Shown here piece by piece: positions 46,501 through 58,909 of a stretch of 64,000 nt of DNA. The notes beneath the pieces were generated by a model that made no database searches, was not told where the DNA came from, and was given only the letters and a program-made list of their open reading frames with translations. The stretch's first letter is position 1; each line of letters starts with the position of its first letter. This DNA is from Asterochloris sp. CNOR1 (taxonomy: Eukaryota > Chlorophyta > Trebouxiophyceae > Trebouxiales > Trebouxiaceae): positions 1,364,001 through 1,428,000 of the forward strand of contig OZ017747.1 of NCBI GenBank assembly GCA_963969365.1. Reading direction: 5' to 3'. The translations under genes and the position numbers were made by a program.

Positions 46501-48351
46501 GGCAACAGTCGATGCAAGCACTTTGAATGGTGCGATGGATGTGAGCTGAAGCCCCCAGCAGCATCTCATCCCAGCCTCCACGACATGCAGCCCGCCCACT
46601 GCTGTCTGCATGCAACCCAAGGCTGTCCGTGGGTCTGCACTCAGCCTTTCATGGACATAGCTGCAACCCCCACTTGGAACACATGACCCACCTGCATTCC
46701 TGACAGCTGACGCGTCCAGGTTGTAGACCTTCAGCACCCCCAGGACGGCTGTACGCCGCACGTAGTGGTGCCCATCCTGCAGCCCCATGGAGATGGGGGA
46801 CATCTGCAGGGCAGAAGAGAGGTCTTTGTTCCTGCCTAGTCACCCGTTTTGACAGGCTGCAGGCCCTCCATTGTAGCATTTTGTTGAGCCCCCAAGGCAT
46901 CACAGCTGGGGGATACAGCTGAATAGCTGGCTCCACAGCCAGCACCGCCAACCAGCCAGCCTGGCTCAGTATTGCACCTTTGTCTGGTCTCACCACTCAG
47001 CTGTCCCCACGCAATAGGCACTTAATCAAGAGTGGACACAGGAGCACAGGCTATGCTTGCTAAGCCTCAACCAGGTCAAGCTGACACTGCTTGCAGGAGA
47101 CAGTCATTGCATGACACCAAGCAAGGCCAAGTCCACTCACGATGTACTCTATCAGATTGGCCACACGCAGGGAGCACAGGCTGCGCAGAGCCAGCCCCCT
47201 CACGCTGGGGTCCTGGTCTCGGCAGTCCTTGGTCAGCAAGTTGATGGTCAGCAGAGTCAGGTCAGGGTTGGCCACCTGCATCAGACCAGAACCTGAGCCT
47301 GACAAAGCATCAAGGAAGCTTGGACAAAGCGATCTGTGACCATGTTTGTGCACCTATATTGTCCAGCATCCCTGCCAATGACTGCAACCACACAGCCATC
47401 ACAGGAACCAACCCCCTCCGACCAAGTCCTCACTAAAATCCCAGAAGCATGAGGAAGAGACTGCCATACCGCATATGTGCAGATGAAGAGGTAGAGCTGC
47501 TTCTTGAGGACGACGTCCTCGGCGTTGGACATGCCGGCTGTCATCACTTGCATGAACAGGGAGCTCATGTCGATGCCGATGGTCATGTAGTTTATGATCT
47601 TTTTGAACAGGTCCCGCTTGGCCAGGGCTGCATCCGGTTTGCTGCCTGCAGGGCATGGCATGGGCTTCATCGCTGAGTCGACGGACGCAGGGAGGGCACT
47701 TTGCTGCCTGGCCCTCCACCCCAGCAGCCCAGATGTCAAGAGCGGAATGACACCATGGCTGCGTCCAGGTGTGGTGCTGCCTGCAGGGCACAGGCCAGGC
47801 GCGCGTGCGATGAGAGCTTTGCGAGTGGTCGACAGTGTTCATTGATACCAGCAGCAGAGCACTGTCACAACAGGGGTGCAACTGGGTAGCTGCCTGCAGG
47901 GGACGGCTGAGCCGGGGCACATGCTCAGAGCAGGTGCCATCATGTGAAGCATGTCCAGGGCCGTATCGGGCCTTGCTGCCTGCAGGGCATGGCACAGGTG
48001 CTGAGCTGCTGCGTCAGACCCTCAGCTGCTGGCTGACCACGTTGACAGCACCTCAACAGGCATGGTCGCCAGGGCTGCATCTGGCATGATGCCTGCAGGA
48101 CATGGACATGCTGTGCTGCGAGCAGAGACTAGCCGTCAGCTGCTGGCTCTCAATCTCAGAAAACACTGAGCTTTGAAGCACATGTCTTGCGTGGAGTAGC
48201 GGCCTTGTGCAAGGCTGCAAGCTTGCGTGGTCATGTTGCTACCCATTTGGCGTTTGTGCATTTCCAAAATCTGACCTCCACTTGCCAGCGCAGCCAGCTG
48301 GGTTCTGATCTCTCCCAGCTCCCCACGATTGGACTTGCTATCCTGCCCCAT
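40507..48351 (-). CDS. AP4B1: AP-4 adaptor complex subunit beta
   Basis: Large subunit of the AP-4 coat that sorts cargo at the trans-Golgi. Eighteen exons in transcription order: 48351-48276, 47645-47470, 47275-47141, 46803-46692, 46406-46324, 46135-46073, 45806-45615, 45225-45103, 44753-44562, 44083-43922, 43646-43578, 43212-43013, 42636-42453, 42010-41881, 41600-41577, 41561-41386, 41007-40909 and 40743-40507. All phases close, giving about 810 residues. The trunk shows [58 protein letters not shown] and [14 protein letters not shown]. The hinge is Pro/Ala/Gln-rich with a clathrin-box-like DLNDLLGG. The C-terminal ear begins VFQQKWGAL and ends [10 protein letters not shown]. Assignment to beta-4 rather than beta-1/2 rests on the short length and trunk wording. 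The exon at 46073 is followed by a GC donor (AAG/GCAAGT). Confidence 0.9.
42807..43011 (-). repeat. Echoes of the AP4B1 exon 12 end
   Basis: Read on the plus strand, the exon-end sequence TGTAGTACAGCAGGGCTCTG (43013 on) recurs as TGTAGGTCAGCAGGGCTGAA at about 42983 and TGCAGCACAGCAGGGCCTAT at about 42808, both in the following intron. Confidence 0.65.
43281..43325 (-). repeat. Echo of the AP4B1 exon 12 start
   Basis: Plus-strand CCTGCAGCACAACAGTCACA at the exon 12 acceptor (from 43212) recurs as CCTGCAGCACAACAGCCACA about 76 bp further into the upstream intron (43288 on). Confidence 0.8.
44453..44490 (-). repeat. Echo of the AP4B1 exon 9 end
   Basis: Plus-strand CCGACAGCGCAATCTGGCCC (exon end, from 44561) recurs as CCGACAGCGCAGTCTGACCT at 44456 in the following intron. 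The echo still encodes a peptide like QTVGQTALS against the real QAVGQIALS. Confidence 0.75.
47771..48106 (-). repeat. Ladder of AP4B1 exon 2 start copies in intron 1
   Basis: The acceptor junction of exon 2 (plus strand 47622-47663, GCTGCCTGCAGGGCATGGCA) recurs at 47775-47790, 47889-47900, 47955-47998 and 48069-48108. The 47955 and 48069 copies also repeat the flanking CCAGGGC-type exon sequence. Spacing is about 115-150 bp. Confidence 0.75.
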
Positions 48352-49178
48352 GATTTCAGCGTGGAGTGAGGTGCAGTGCTTGCCTGCAAATAGCAGGATG
48401 CTGCCTTGCGGTGATCCTTGCCTTTATGAGTGGCTTCGACAAAATGTACTTTGATTGCATACCTCAGCTTCGAATTTCAGCAATGGCTGTGAGGATTCGA
48501 TCAAATCTCAAGTGAGCAATCAATGTAAGCAATCAGCAGACAGCCAGACCGGCAGGCCTTGGCCTGTGACTAATGTCCTAGCACATGACCTATAGGTTGT
48601 GCAATAGGATTGTATGGCCCATACAGTCCATTTCTGCTGTTGTCTATGCTGCTGCTGACAGAGGTACAGTCTGTACATCTTGAGAACAATCTTGCAATGT
48701 GCAGGTGACATAGTGCTATGAGATAGTATAGCAGCAGGTGCTGGCGGTGCTGAGATTGGCAAGTGGTCAACTGGAGCTGACTGAGCTGCTGATGGGCCCT
48801 TCATCTTCTTAGAGCGCTGAGAGGTGTGATGTACACGGCAAGCTAAGTGGTCTCCAGTGCAATGTGAAACTTGATAGCCGAGAGGTTTGTGCCAGGGGAG
48901 AAGCCACCTGAGATCAGTGCAGTCCTGGTCAGAGCAGCTGCATCAGGTAGCCAGATTCACATGCTGGGCTGCGCTGCAGTCACAGGCTGAGGGCAATGGG
49001 TTGCCTAGGGGGCTGGGTGGCAATCAGTGGTGAGCACGTCTGCAAGGGCTTTTCCAGCGGGTGTGCAACGGCAGGCAGCATGCCTTGCAGAAGCCGCAAC
49101 CATCTCAGCTGTGAATCACAAGCATCATCATGTAATTCAGAAGCTACGAGTCAGTGACTGTGTGAAAGAGTGGGCCAG
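48352..49178. other. Intergenic region, AP-4 beta promoter / kinesin 3' end
   Basis: About 830 bases between two head-to-tail minus-strand genes. The part from 48430 to 48730 is clearly lower in GC than its surroundings and is the likely AP4B1 promoter. No coding sequence recognised. Confidence 0.5.
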
Positions 49179-52100
49179 TCAGGCATCCGCAAGGGCATGC
49201 CTACTTATTTGTGCCTCCACCTCATGCTGCAAGAAGCTGCTGGGCCACTTGAGGAGGTCGGGGTCTACTTTTTCTGGGGCTAGTTCAATCTTGTCAACTG
49301 GTGGGCGGGGTTTGGCGGGGGAGCTAGAAGCAGAGCGCTGCAGCGGGCTGCTGCCTGTTGTTGCGGGGTCAAATGTCAGGGAGCGCCCCAGAGGCCTGTT
49401 GCTTGCGGAGACCTGAGTTCGAGGCCCCATCAGGCTGCTGGTGCTACCACCCGCAGTGCGCACATGGTCAGCTGCCTGGGCGGCGGCCGGGGCAACCCTG
49501 GAGGCCCTGCTGGGCTCGCTGAGCCAGGCAGGGAGCCGCCGCGGCTCTGTCCTGGGGTCTGAGGGAGGCGCCGCCACCCTGCCGCTGCCGCTGTACGTGT
49601 ATGGCTTTGCAGCGGGGCCGCTTGTGGGCAGCAGCCACGAACCCACATCAGCGCTCCTGCTGGGCAGGTCGGCATGCGGCCTGGCACTCACAGAGGCGTA
49701 GGCTCCCATGCCGTCTGCTGGGGACGAGCGCCCCTGCTCCGTCCAGGAACGCAGGCTGGGAGGGCTGCCTGCCCGGCTGGCGGAGGCGGGCCTGGGGTAG
49801 CTGCTGGGGTGGGGGTGCAGCAGCTGGCGCCGGATGCTGTCAGCTGAGGCCGCCACCTGAACCATCACCCTCATTTCAGGGCTCCAGCCAAGGGCTGTTA
49901 GGCATGCTGGTGACCGGCTTAAATGAGCAGCTGCTGTCATGCCAGGGCCTGTTTTAGGACCTGGCTCACCTGCTTCCCAAGAGGAGTGCTAGGGCCATCC
50001 CCTGGCGGCTGCGGCTTGCGAGCCGTACTGGAGGGCTCTGTCGCCTTGATTCTGAGCCAGTCTACCAGGTACCTGCAGCTCAATAGCATCATATGTCACA
50101 TTGCTTCCTGGAGGCTGCAGACATCAAACAGAACGAGAAGGGAACACAGTCTTCTGCATCACAATCTTGCCTGGGATTGCTGTGGGGACCTGGCCCCTCT
50201 GAAGCTCTGTCCAGGTTGCCGGACTTCAAGCTGGCAGCCTGAGGCTGCTGCGATATGGCAGCCACGGACCCTGCAGGGCACATGAAGCGAGGGCGAGAAT
50301 GGCATGATAGCATGTGCATTCTGGCAAGGCCAGGCACCGCACCGCGAGAGCAACGGCTGTGGGCCAGTCAGCATGGACATGCCCTGCCTGCTTCACACGC
50401 ATCCATCAAGGAGCAAGAGGGCCGCAGGGAACATCAGAGAACTTCCTCACACTGCCTGTGCAGGTGGTGCTCACTTGTGAGCTCTGTGGAGTGCGGCTCT
50501 ATTGACAGCTGTCCAGCTGCAGTCCAGACCCAGCTGCTTGATGATACAGGTACTCACCTGCCAGCCCCTGCAGATTGCAGCGCCGCTCTGCGCTGTCCAG
50601 TTGCACCCGCAGCGTTTCCAGACTGGTGAACAGCTGCATGTTCAGCTGACGCAGGTCAGCAATCTCCTCCTTCTGGCGGGCTGCCAGGGTATTTGCATGC
50701 AGCAGATTGGCAGCCGCCTCCTCAGAACTGGCCTGGGACGACACAGCTGCCCTGTTTGCCTGCAAGGCATGCAGAACCCATGCAAAACTTGCTGCTGCTC
50801 CAGCTTGCCTGGCTAGTGGAGATGAAAGTTAGGAACCATGGCACGGTGGCCAACGTCAAAGGGCTCTGAGCTTCACTGCTGCACATACATTCACCAGAAC
50901 GAGGTGCGGTGGCATCGCAAAATGCCAGAGGTCGTGCAACAAACATGATGCCGCTTGCCTGTACAGCAAGCTTGCTCTTCAGCTCCTGCGCCTCAGCCTG
51001 ACTCTCTGCCAGCCCGTGCTGAAGCTGCTTGACCTGCTTCTGAGTCTGAAGCAGGTCCCCGTGCACCACTGATGAGGCCTGCTGCCCCTGCTGCTGCTTG
51101 TACTCAGCAGCAGAGAGCTGGCGCTTGGCACCATCCAATTCGCTGTGCAGCCTGGCGTTCTCCTCCGCTGCCTGCAATGCTTGCAGGTTGCAGTCAGCAG
51201 TCTCTGCTTATGCAGTCATGGCCTGATCAAAGCTAATGTCCACTGCCTAAAGCAAGTCTGATGCAGTGGGCTGGCATACTCCACTGATGCCTGACAGGTG
51301 CTGCACAGCCTGGTGTGTAATAGTCACAACTCATTTCATGCCAGCCTGTGCTGAGGCTGGGCAATCAAGGTTGCCGCATTGCTGGACACAAGTGAGCACA
51401 GGATGCCAAACGCAGCATCACAGCATGTACGGCTGTCCAGCTGCCTCCTGTGCCCACCTGCTGCTGCTGCACCTTCAAGCACTGAATGCTCTCACTCTTG
51501 GCCTGCCCCTGCTCCCGACTTGCAGCCAATTGCACCTCCAGTTCAGCGGCTGCCAGCCTGCTGGCCTGGAGCTGCTGCATCTGGCTCTGCACCTCTTCCT
51601 GCGAGCTGTGCATCTGGCCCTGCAGGTTAGCCTCCATAGCCTTGGCCACCTCAAGCTGCTCCCGCGCCTGCAGAGACAATACAAGGAGTCCACTGCCGCC
51701 TGGGAACCTGTGCACTGGAAGTGAGACAAGGTGAGAACACATGTGGGAAAGAAGGAGGGATGGGACATGCAGAATGACCACATGCTGTGAGGGCACAACC
51801 TGCAGTGATAGTGGTGACAGCCTTGGCTGACGGCTTCCACAGTGCTTCAAGCTGCAGCTTGGCAGCCTCTGATATGCAGCTCACCTGGCCCTGGAGACAG
51901 CCAAAGCACACAGGCTCCTGCAAGCTGTCAAGCTAAGGACTTCCACCAACCCCAGCACATGTGAGACGGCCCAGCACCTGCCATGCTCTCCATGCTCTGT
52001 ATGGGCAGCCCCTCACCTGGGCCAGCTGCAGCTTCAAGGTGGCCTGCTGCTGCTGGAGGTCGCCAGCCTGGTTGCCGCCGGCCTGCACTTCAGCCCTGAG

Positions 52101-55100
52101 GCCGGCGCACTCCCCCTGCAGCTCTCGAATCTGCTCTCGGGCCTGGCCCAGCTGCTCCTGCAGGGCTGGCACCAGCGCAGCCTCTGCTCCTGTGCCCCGC
52201 AGCACCTGCTGCTGCTCTGCCAGGTCCTGCTTGGCCTGCACCAGCCGAGCAGCCTGCTGGTCCAAGTCGCCTGCATGGGGCAGCACCACCTCTGGGGCCG
52301 GAGACATGCAACAGCTTGATTAGCGACTGCCCTAGCCCCTGAAGCTGCCCCTGAAATTTTTGAAGGGCAGCTCGCGCCAGTCAATGTGCTGCACTCAGAG
52401 AAAGGATGATACATGCTCAGGGCACCTGCATAGCGCAGCACTACCCTGGGGAGCCTTCCTGATAGCTCCCTGGCTCAGAACCTCCAGCTTCATTTGTAGA
52501 GCAAGAGGAGACAGGCCATGCCGGGGCATTGTGGTGCAGGAGCAGTGCAGCCGCAGCAATGTGAGCGAGCAATGATGGGTGCGAAGCTTACCCTGCACGC
52601 GCCTCCCATGCTGCTGGCTGTCCTGCAGCTCTCTCTGCAGCCCCTTGGCCTGGGCCTGTGCCTCCTGCAGCTGGCGCTGCACGCCGTCACGCTCCATGGC
52701 CAGCCTGCCCCGCTGACCCTCAAGCAGCTGAAGCTCCTCCCTGAGCCCCTGCTGCTGCTGCCTGCTGTCCTCCAGCTGCTGCTGCAGCCGGGCACAGGCC
52801 AGCTTCTCCTGCTGCAGCCTGCCCTGCAGCCCCTGATGCTCTGCTGACAGGCGCTCCTGCTGCTCTCGTAGCAGCTTCATCTCTCCAGCAGAGGCAGCCA
52901 GGTCCTTCTGGGCAGCATCCAGCTTCTGCTGCAGGTCTGCTAGCTGCTGCTTGGAGGCATCTGCATTGCAGAGCAGCTGCTGCAGCTGCTCTGCCTGCAG
53001 CTTCTGCTGCTCGATGCGCGCCTCTTCCAAGCTATCTGTCTCACTGCACCACAGCAACATTGCCTGAGACCCAGTACAGGCTTGCTTCCCAAATCACATA
53101 TAGTCCTGTGCTGTGACAAGCAGCAGCAGTTCAGTTGCTTATCTCACTGTATCCAGCTACTCACAGGATTGCATCCAGATCTGCAAGTGGCTGTGTGTAA
53201 TAACTGGCAGCAGCAGCTCAGATTTTGGCGAGCGCCATGCCTGGGGCTGCGCAGCCCTAGGGCAGACCACAGAGAGGCTGGCGTGGTATGCAGCTCGATG
53301 CACCTGCCCAAGTCATCCTCAGCAGTGTCAAAGATGTCCTGGGCAGCCCAGAGGTCCCCGCCAGCACGGCGTGAGGACATCTTCCTGGTGGCTGTGGCTC
53401 CGCTGGCTCCAAGGGCTGGCTGGCTGGCCGCTATCACGTCCTGAGATCTGTCTGCCTGCCCACCGGCTGGGAACAGTGCACGCTGCAGCGGCTGGGCTGT
53501 ACTCATGCTGGAGCTGTGTGGGTGGGCCTGGCGGGGCAGAAAGTGAGCCATGTCCCGCGGATGCAACTCCTGATCTGAGATGGCTGCACCTGCAGAGGGC
53601 TGCTGGCCGCGGGCTGCTGCTGGCTGGCTGGGTGGGGCCGAACAGGGCCCAGCACTGGCTGCATCCTCACCCCCTGCTGCACGTCCATGGGTGCTGCTTG
53701 CCACCTCAGCAGGGCCTTGCTGGCCGTGAGTGGCAGCTGGGTGCTTAGGCATCCTGCCTGCTGGGGCAGCCTGCTCAACTGAGAGGCCAGGGGCCTGCTG
53801 CCGGCCAGCTGCCCCCAGCTTAGCTCTCCGGGGCACCTGCCTGCCCGGAGCAGCTGCCGCAGCCTGGCTGACCTCCATCTGGTACTGCAAGTGCTGCCTG
53901 TCAACTGGGCCCAGGTATGGGTAGCCTGGCACGCTCATGTGGGGTTTGAGCAGGGCTGCCGCAGCGGTGGCCTGCTGCTGCATCTGCTGCTGGCGCCCAG
54001 CTGCCTGCAGCACAGCAAGAGGGGGGCCTGCTGGCCAGGCCATGCACTTGCCACACTGGGCTTAGAGACGCTTCAGTCAGAGACCAGTGCATGGTGCCCC
54101 ACCTCTTGCGCCTCAGCAGCAGCCTTGGCAGTCGCAACAGCAGCCTGCAGCTGCAGCTGAAGGTGCTGCTGTTCCTTCCGCATGTGCTGCAGCTGACAGC
54201 GCAGATCCTGTACCTGTCCCTCGTGCTGCTGCAACCTGAGACAGGAGAAGGCAATGTCGGAGAGTGGCCATTGTATTGCTCTGAGCAGAGACAGCTGACT
54301 GGGTCAGTCCACCACCCACAGCCACAGCGTGCAGCATTGTAGGGCAAGCGCATGCTTGTCACCTAGCAGCCCTCACAAGCACAGAGCCTAGTTCTGGCAC
54401 AGGAGCAGAAGACCCTGCTTCCTTATATTGCCCGTGAGTGCCTGACATCTGTGAGTGGCAGTAGCAGGCTGCACCCTCTGGCAGCACTCACAGGCAGGTG
54501 CTGATTTGGGAGCTGCTTACTTGGCTGCAGCCTCCCTCTCATGATGCATCCTTTCTTGCTCATGCTCCTCCCGAATGTGCTGTGCCTCCTCATGCAGGGC
54601 AAAGACCTTGCCCTGCATGCACATGCCGGGCCATTGTCACACCGGAGAGGGTCAAGCTGGGTCATCAAGTTGCTGGCCAGGCAGCTCAACACAGGTTTGG
54701 ACAAGCATGCAGAAACAGCCCTACTGCCATTGACCAGCAGCAACATACTTGCAGGCAACAGGAGCTGATGTTTGCAGTTCTGCAGCAGACATGAGCCAGC
54801 AAGCTTGATATTGAGGCTATAGGGGCAACCAGCCCCAGCTCTGCAGCAGTGACCATCCCGCAGCCACAGGCAGCAGACAAAATACAGATGCCACAGCACA
54901 AGGACAGAATGGGCTCGTAACCTCCAAGGCAACGACAGGCTAGTCACTAGAGCTGTGGGACAGAGATGGGCTGGCGGCCACACTTCTGCAGCCTTCACCA
55001 TGCTGCAGCTGCAGCCCTGTAGATTTATGGGCCAGCACACCTGCAGGCTTGTGTTAAGGTCCTCAACCCGTCGGCGCAGGCAGTGCCTCTCCTCATCCCC

Positions 55101-58100
55101 AGCCGCCAGCTCGGCCAGGCTGTGCTTGAGGGCCTTCCTCAGCAGACGCACATCACGCTGCAGCAGGGCAGGCACATGTGCTTACAGCAACTGGGCACTA
55201 AACTGGGGACTTACATGAGGTTGAGGGTCGCCCTCCCCAGAGGTGCTGCAGCCTGTCGTGCTCTGCTGCTCTCTTTAGGGACAGCTACCAGCAACAATAT
55301 GTATGCGTTTCTGTTCACTGCCTGAGCATTGTCGCACGCTGCCTTGTCAACATTTTATTTCATTCCATGTCCAACCGCCCTCAGCAGGCATCTGCTGTCA
55401 GCGCCACAGCTGGGCTGCTCTCCAACACATGCAGCAGCTTGTTGTGGGGAGCGCAGCACTTCCCACGCAGGCAGAGCAGTATGCAGCAGCACCTCACTAG
55501 AGCAGCAGCACCTGTGCATTCTCCCCACTGCTTCTTACCTTGCGAGCATCATGGCGTGCCTCTTCGCGGGCTCGCTGCTCCAGGGTAACCCCCGCCCGCC
55601 GGACCAGGACCCTGTCAGCCTCGCCCTGCAGGCGCAAGGGACTGTGGCTGCGGCTGCGGCCACGTGGGGAGTCACCCTCCTCCGGACTGGCTTCGTCTCC
55701 ACTCTCCAGCAGGCCTGCCTGGCGCAGGCGAGCGTGCTCCCGCGCCCGCCATTCCAGGTAGTCGTGGTGCCACCTGCACACAGCAGCGCTGTGACAGGCA
55801 GGCCATCTGGCTGTGCGCACGTCAGGCTGTGCCCCAGAAGCTGTTGGTGGCAGTGGTGCCGCCTGCACATGGCAGCCCTAGGACGGGTGCAGACACTTCG
55901 TTGGCGCGCCCACTGATGGCGCCTGCCAGACTGTGCTGGCACCACTGCTGTGCCTGTCGCTCCAGACAGCTCAGGTGCTGCCTGCGTGCAACCGCAACCT
56001 CTCCAAAGCTCCTCGGTCAGGTGGTGGCTCCTCTTCTGTGTCATGTCTTCCACACATCGACTGCTCCTTTCTACTGTGCTGATTGAGCCTATGCGGTGTC
56101 GCACACACTCGCCTGCGCTCACCAGGCCAACTGCATGTTTGTCAGGAAAGCAGGCGCCTCATCTCAGAGCTTGTCCACAGCCCCAGACCCCCAGCCAGTC
56201 CACAGCTGCACCCACCTGCGCTTGACAGGCTCCACAGCTGGCCCCCTGAGGGCAACAGGGGCTTCCAGGTCACCCTCAGGGCTGGTCCACAGCCCAGATG
56301 CACGGCGCGCGGCCCCGTCTGAGCGGAACTTCGACGCCCAGTTCAGGACTGACAGGGTGTCTGCTGCTGCATCGGGCCCTGGGGCCACAGTGGCCAGCAG
56401 GAGCACGTAGGCTGCCCCGCCTAGGGCCCTCTGCAGCCACCGCGTGAGGGGGGCCTCCCTCCAAGGGATGTGCACACTGCAGGGCAAGGAAGAGCATGCT
56501 GCAGGCCACCACATCACACTGCACACCCAACAACACAGTGGCAAATGGCATGTGCAACCTGCTGGCAGGGCTGCCACCAGAATGCAGAAGGTAGAAGCAA
56601 ACGCGGCCACCGGCCGCCAAGATTGTGGACGCCGCAACTGGCCAGCCGAGAGCAGCACTGACATGTTTCTGAGCAGGCGGCTTCAGCAGCCAGCCTTGTA
56701 CGTGAGGCACCTGCCTGCGTCTCTTAGGCATTGCCAACTAGTTTGCTGCATTTGCCAGATGCTCTGGTCAGGGCAGCTCATCAGCAGACTGACCTGGGCC
56801 CCCCTTGGTGTGCCCGCTGGCGCTGCTTGCGCAGGCCCAACAGCACGCTGGACAGGGCTGTGTAGGCCTTGGCCAGCGGGCGTAGGGTAAAGGGGATCTG
56901 GCCGCTGGCATCCAGCTGCCCCCTGAGCACTGGCGGTGCCAGCTCCACAAAGCTCATGTTTACTATGCGCTTGCCGCCCTGCAGCAGATCTCACACCTCA
57001 GACCAGAGCTGGCGCTGTGCATGCAAGGCAGCACGTGGATGCATGGCTTGAGCTCTGATCAGAGGACAGGACAGATGCTCACATGTCTGGCCAGCTTGGG
57101 CGTGGCCAGCAGCAGGCGCAGGCAGAGAGCTGAAGCATTGCACTTCCTGAGTACTGCGCAGCGACATTCAAGAGAGATGAACACACCTCCTCTGTCTCAT
57201 CTGGCACCTCAATGGACAGGGTGAGCATGACATGCCCGGGACGGGCCCCTGCAGCCGCCCTGCCACCCGTCGGCTGCCTGCACAGAAGGATGCAGATCAA
57301 TCATGTCAAGCCACATAATGTCGCCCACCACCGAACTACATGCAGGCAGCGCAGCAGCTCCGGCCTGCCCCAGCAGCTTGGCCAGGACACATGACATGCA
57401 TGCACCAACAGCTACCCCAAAGAAAGCATCACAGCTGCCCAAGTGGGCTGAGACACATGACCTGCAAAAGATCAGCATACACAAAGCTGTTGCTGCAGCT
57501 TCTTGCTGCCCCTGCAGCTGTGCTGGGGACTCTAAGCTTGGCTGGTGGCGGCCACACCCATGCAAGCTGGGGAGCGCATCTCAAAAACTTCCTGGCTGTG
57601 CAGTGCTGGCCACAGAGCAGCCACAGAGTTCAGTCCCTGCAGTTGTGCTGGAGCGCTCACTTGCGGAAGTGCTGGGAGGAGGGGCTGCAGGAAGGTGGGC
57701 TGCCCAGGGCCCCCACACAGCGAGCGCTGCGCAGCAGCTCGTAGATGTCGCCTACGCGCTGCAGGCGCACAGGGGCCAGCCGGGGCTGCAGCTGGCAGGT
57801 GTGGGGCTGCTCGTGCACCTCGTGCAGGGGCTGTGGGGGAGCCCCTGGGGCCTGCAGGTCTGTGATGTGGGGCACGTGCCCCGTGCTGAGGGCTGCACGG
57901 CAAGAGGGACATGTGTCATCTCATGTGTGTTTGGGACGTGCACACGGCAACACAGCTCTGGATGCTGAGGATATGATCACGTCCAGCCTGCAGGTCTGTA
58001 TGAGTGGCACACTCCTTGTGCTCAAGGCTGGACAGGATGATGACATTGTGTGCACCTGGGGGTGTCTGGGCAAGGTGCACAAGGCAACACTCTCACCAAA

Positions 58101-58909
58101 GATTGAGAGCATGGTAGGTCAGCAAGGTCAGCACATGCAAGGCGCCCGCATGCCAAGTCACTGAGAGCATGGCGACCCTCCAAGGTCAGCCTTGAGGTTC
58201 AAGGCCTGTGGCATGAGGCATGCTACTGGCCAGGTTGACGGCAGGCACTGATGATCAGAGTCCCCCATTGCTGGAGTGGCTGCTGCCTGCAAGTATGCCA
58301 TGATACAAGCATCAGCCTGGTGGTAGGGGCTCACCGTGCTGGGTGGCTGTGACCTCTGTGTCCAAACCCTGCTGCTTGATCAGGTGCAGCAGCAGCGCCA
58401 GCGACCGGGGGATCAAGCCCTCCTTGTGCCCTCCCAGGGCTCCAAGACCCTGTCGGCATTGCACAGATGGGGATTGCAGACCTGGCAGACGGTGTGGCAG
58501 CCGTTACACATGCAAAGTTGAGTCTGCAAAAGTGCAGGTGCACACCTCCAGAGTGTAGGTTTTGCCTGTCTGGGAAGCTCCATAGAGGAGCACAGCAGAG
58601 CTTTTTCCCTGCAGGGACACCCTGCACCGTTTGTGACATGCTCTCTGAGCTTTCTGACAGAACATTGCGTCCAGACAGGTGCATGGCAGTTCTGCAGGCC
58701 ATGCTCACCTGCACCAGCTTGTGCACCAAAGGCACAGCCAGGGTCTGGAAGATGTCATCTTGTGTGGCAGAGACATGCACAAAATCATAGTTGAAGTGCC
58801 CAAATTGTCCCCTGACTCTGCTGGCTGGATGGTCACTGTTGGCATATGGCCTGACTCTCACACCAACCAGAATCCGTGCAGGAGATGGTTGCTGCACAAG
58901 AGATGTCAT
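49179..58909 (-). CDS. Kinesin-like protein, N-terminal divergent motor and long coiled-coil tail
   Basis: Exons in transcription order: 58909-58709, 58608-58546, 58449-58335, 57892-57661, 57277-57187, 56978-56794, 56476-56216, 55773-55539, 55157-55041, 54612-54521, 54235-54103, 54004-53304, 53043-52592, 52270-52017, 51667-51458, 51171-50959 (end uncertain by 1), 50759-50558, a short exon near 50277-50232, 50072-49970 and 49856-49179; about 1,527 residues. Motor landmarks: ILVGVRVRP, FNYDFVHVSATQDDIF, P-loop YGASQTGKTYTLE, GLIPRSL, SPSSQHF where SSRSH is expected, FVELAPPV where DLAGSE is expected, AYTALSSVLLGL, and IPWREAPLTRWLQRALGG. From about residue 500 on come heptad-rich coiled coils, with a Gln/Ala/Pro-rich spacer in the 701-nt exon. 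The last exon is Ser/Pro/Arg-rich. Intron 16 needs a GC donor. The subfamily was not identified; motor activity is doubtful. Confidence 0.85.
55849..55885 (-). repeat. Echo of the kinesin exon 8 start
   Basis: Plus-strand GTCGTGGTGCCACCTGCACA at the exon 8 acceptor (55761 on) recurs as GGCAGTGGTGCCGCCTGCAC at about 55850, followed by similar intron sequence, about 90 bp into the upstream intron. Confidence 0.65.
57986..58120 (-). repeat. Tandem duplication of about 136 bp across the kinesin exon 4 start
   Basis: Plus-strand CCTGCAGGTCTGTGATGTGG (57851 on, exon 4 start and its intron) recurs as CCTGCAGGTCTGTATGAGTG at 57987. The match continues into the intron: GACGTGCACACGGCAACACA near 57935 against AGGTGCACAAGGCAACACTC near 58073. 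The unit therefore covers both exon edge and intron. Confidence 0.75.
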
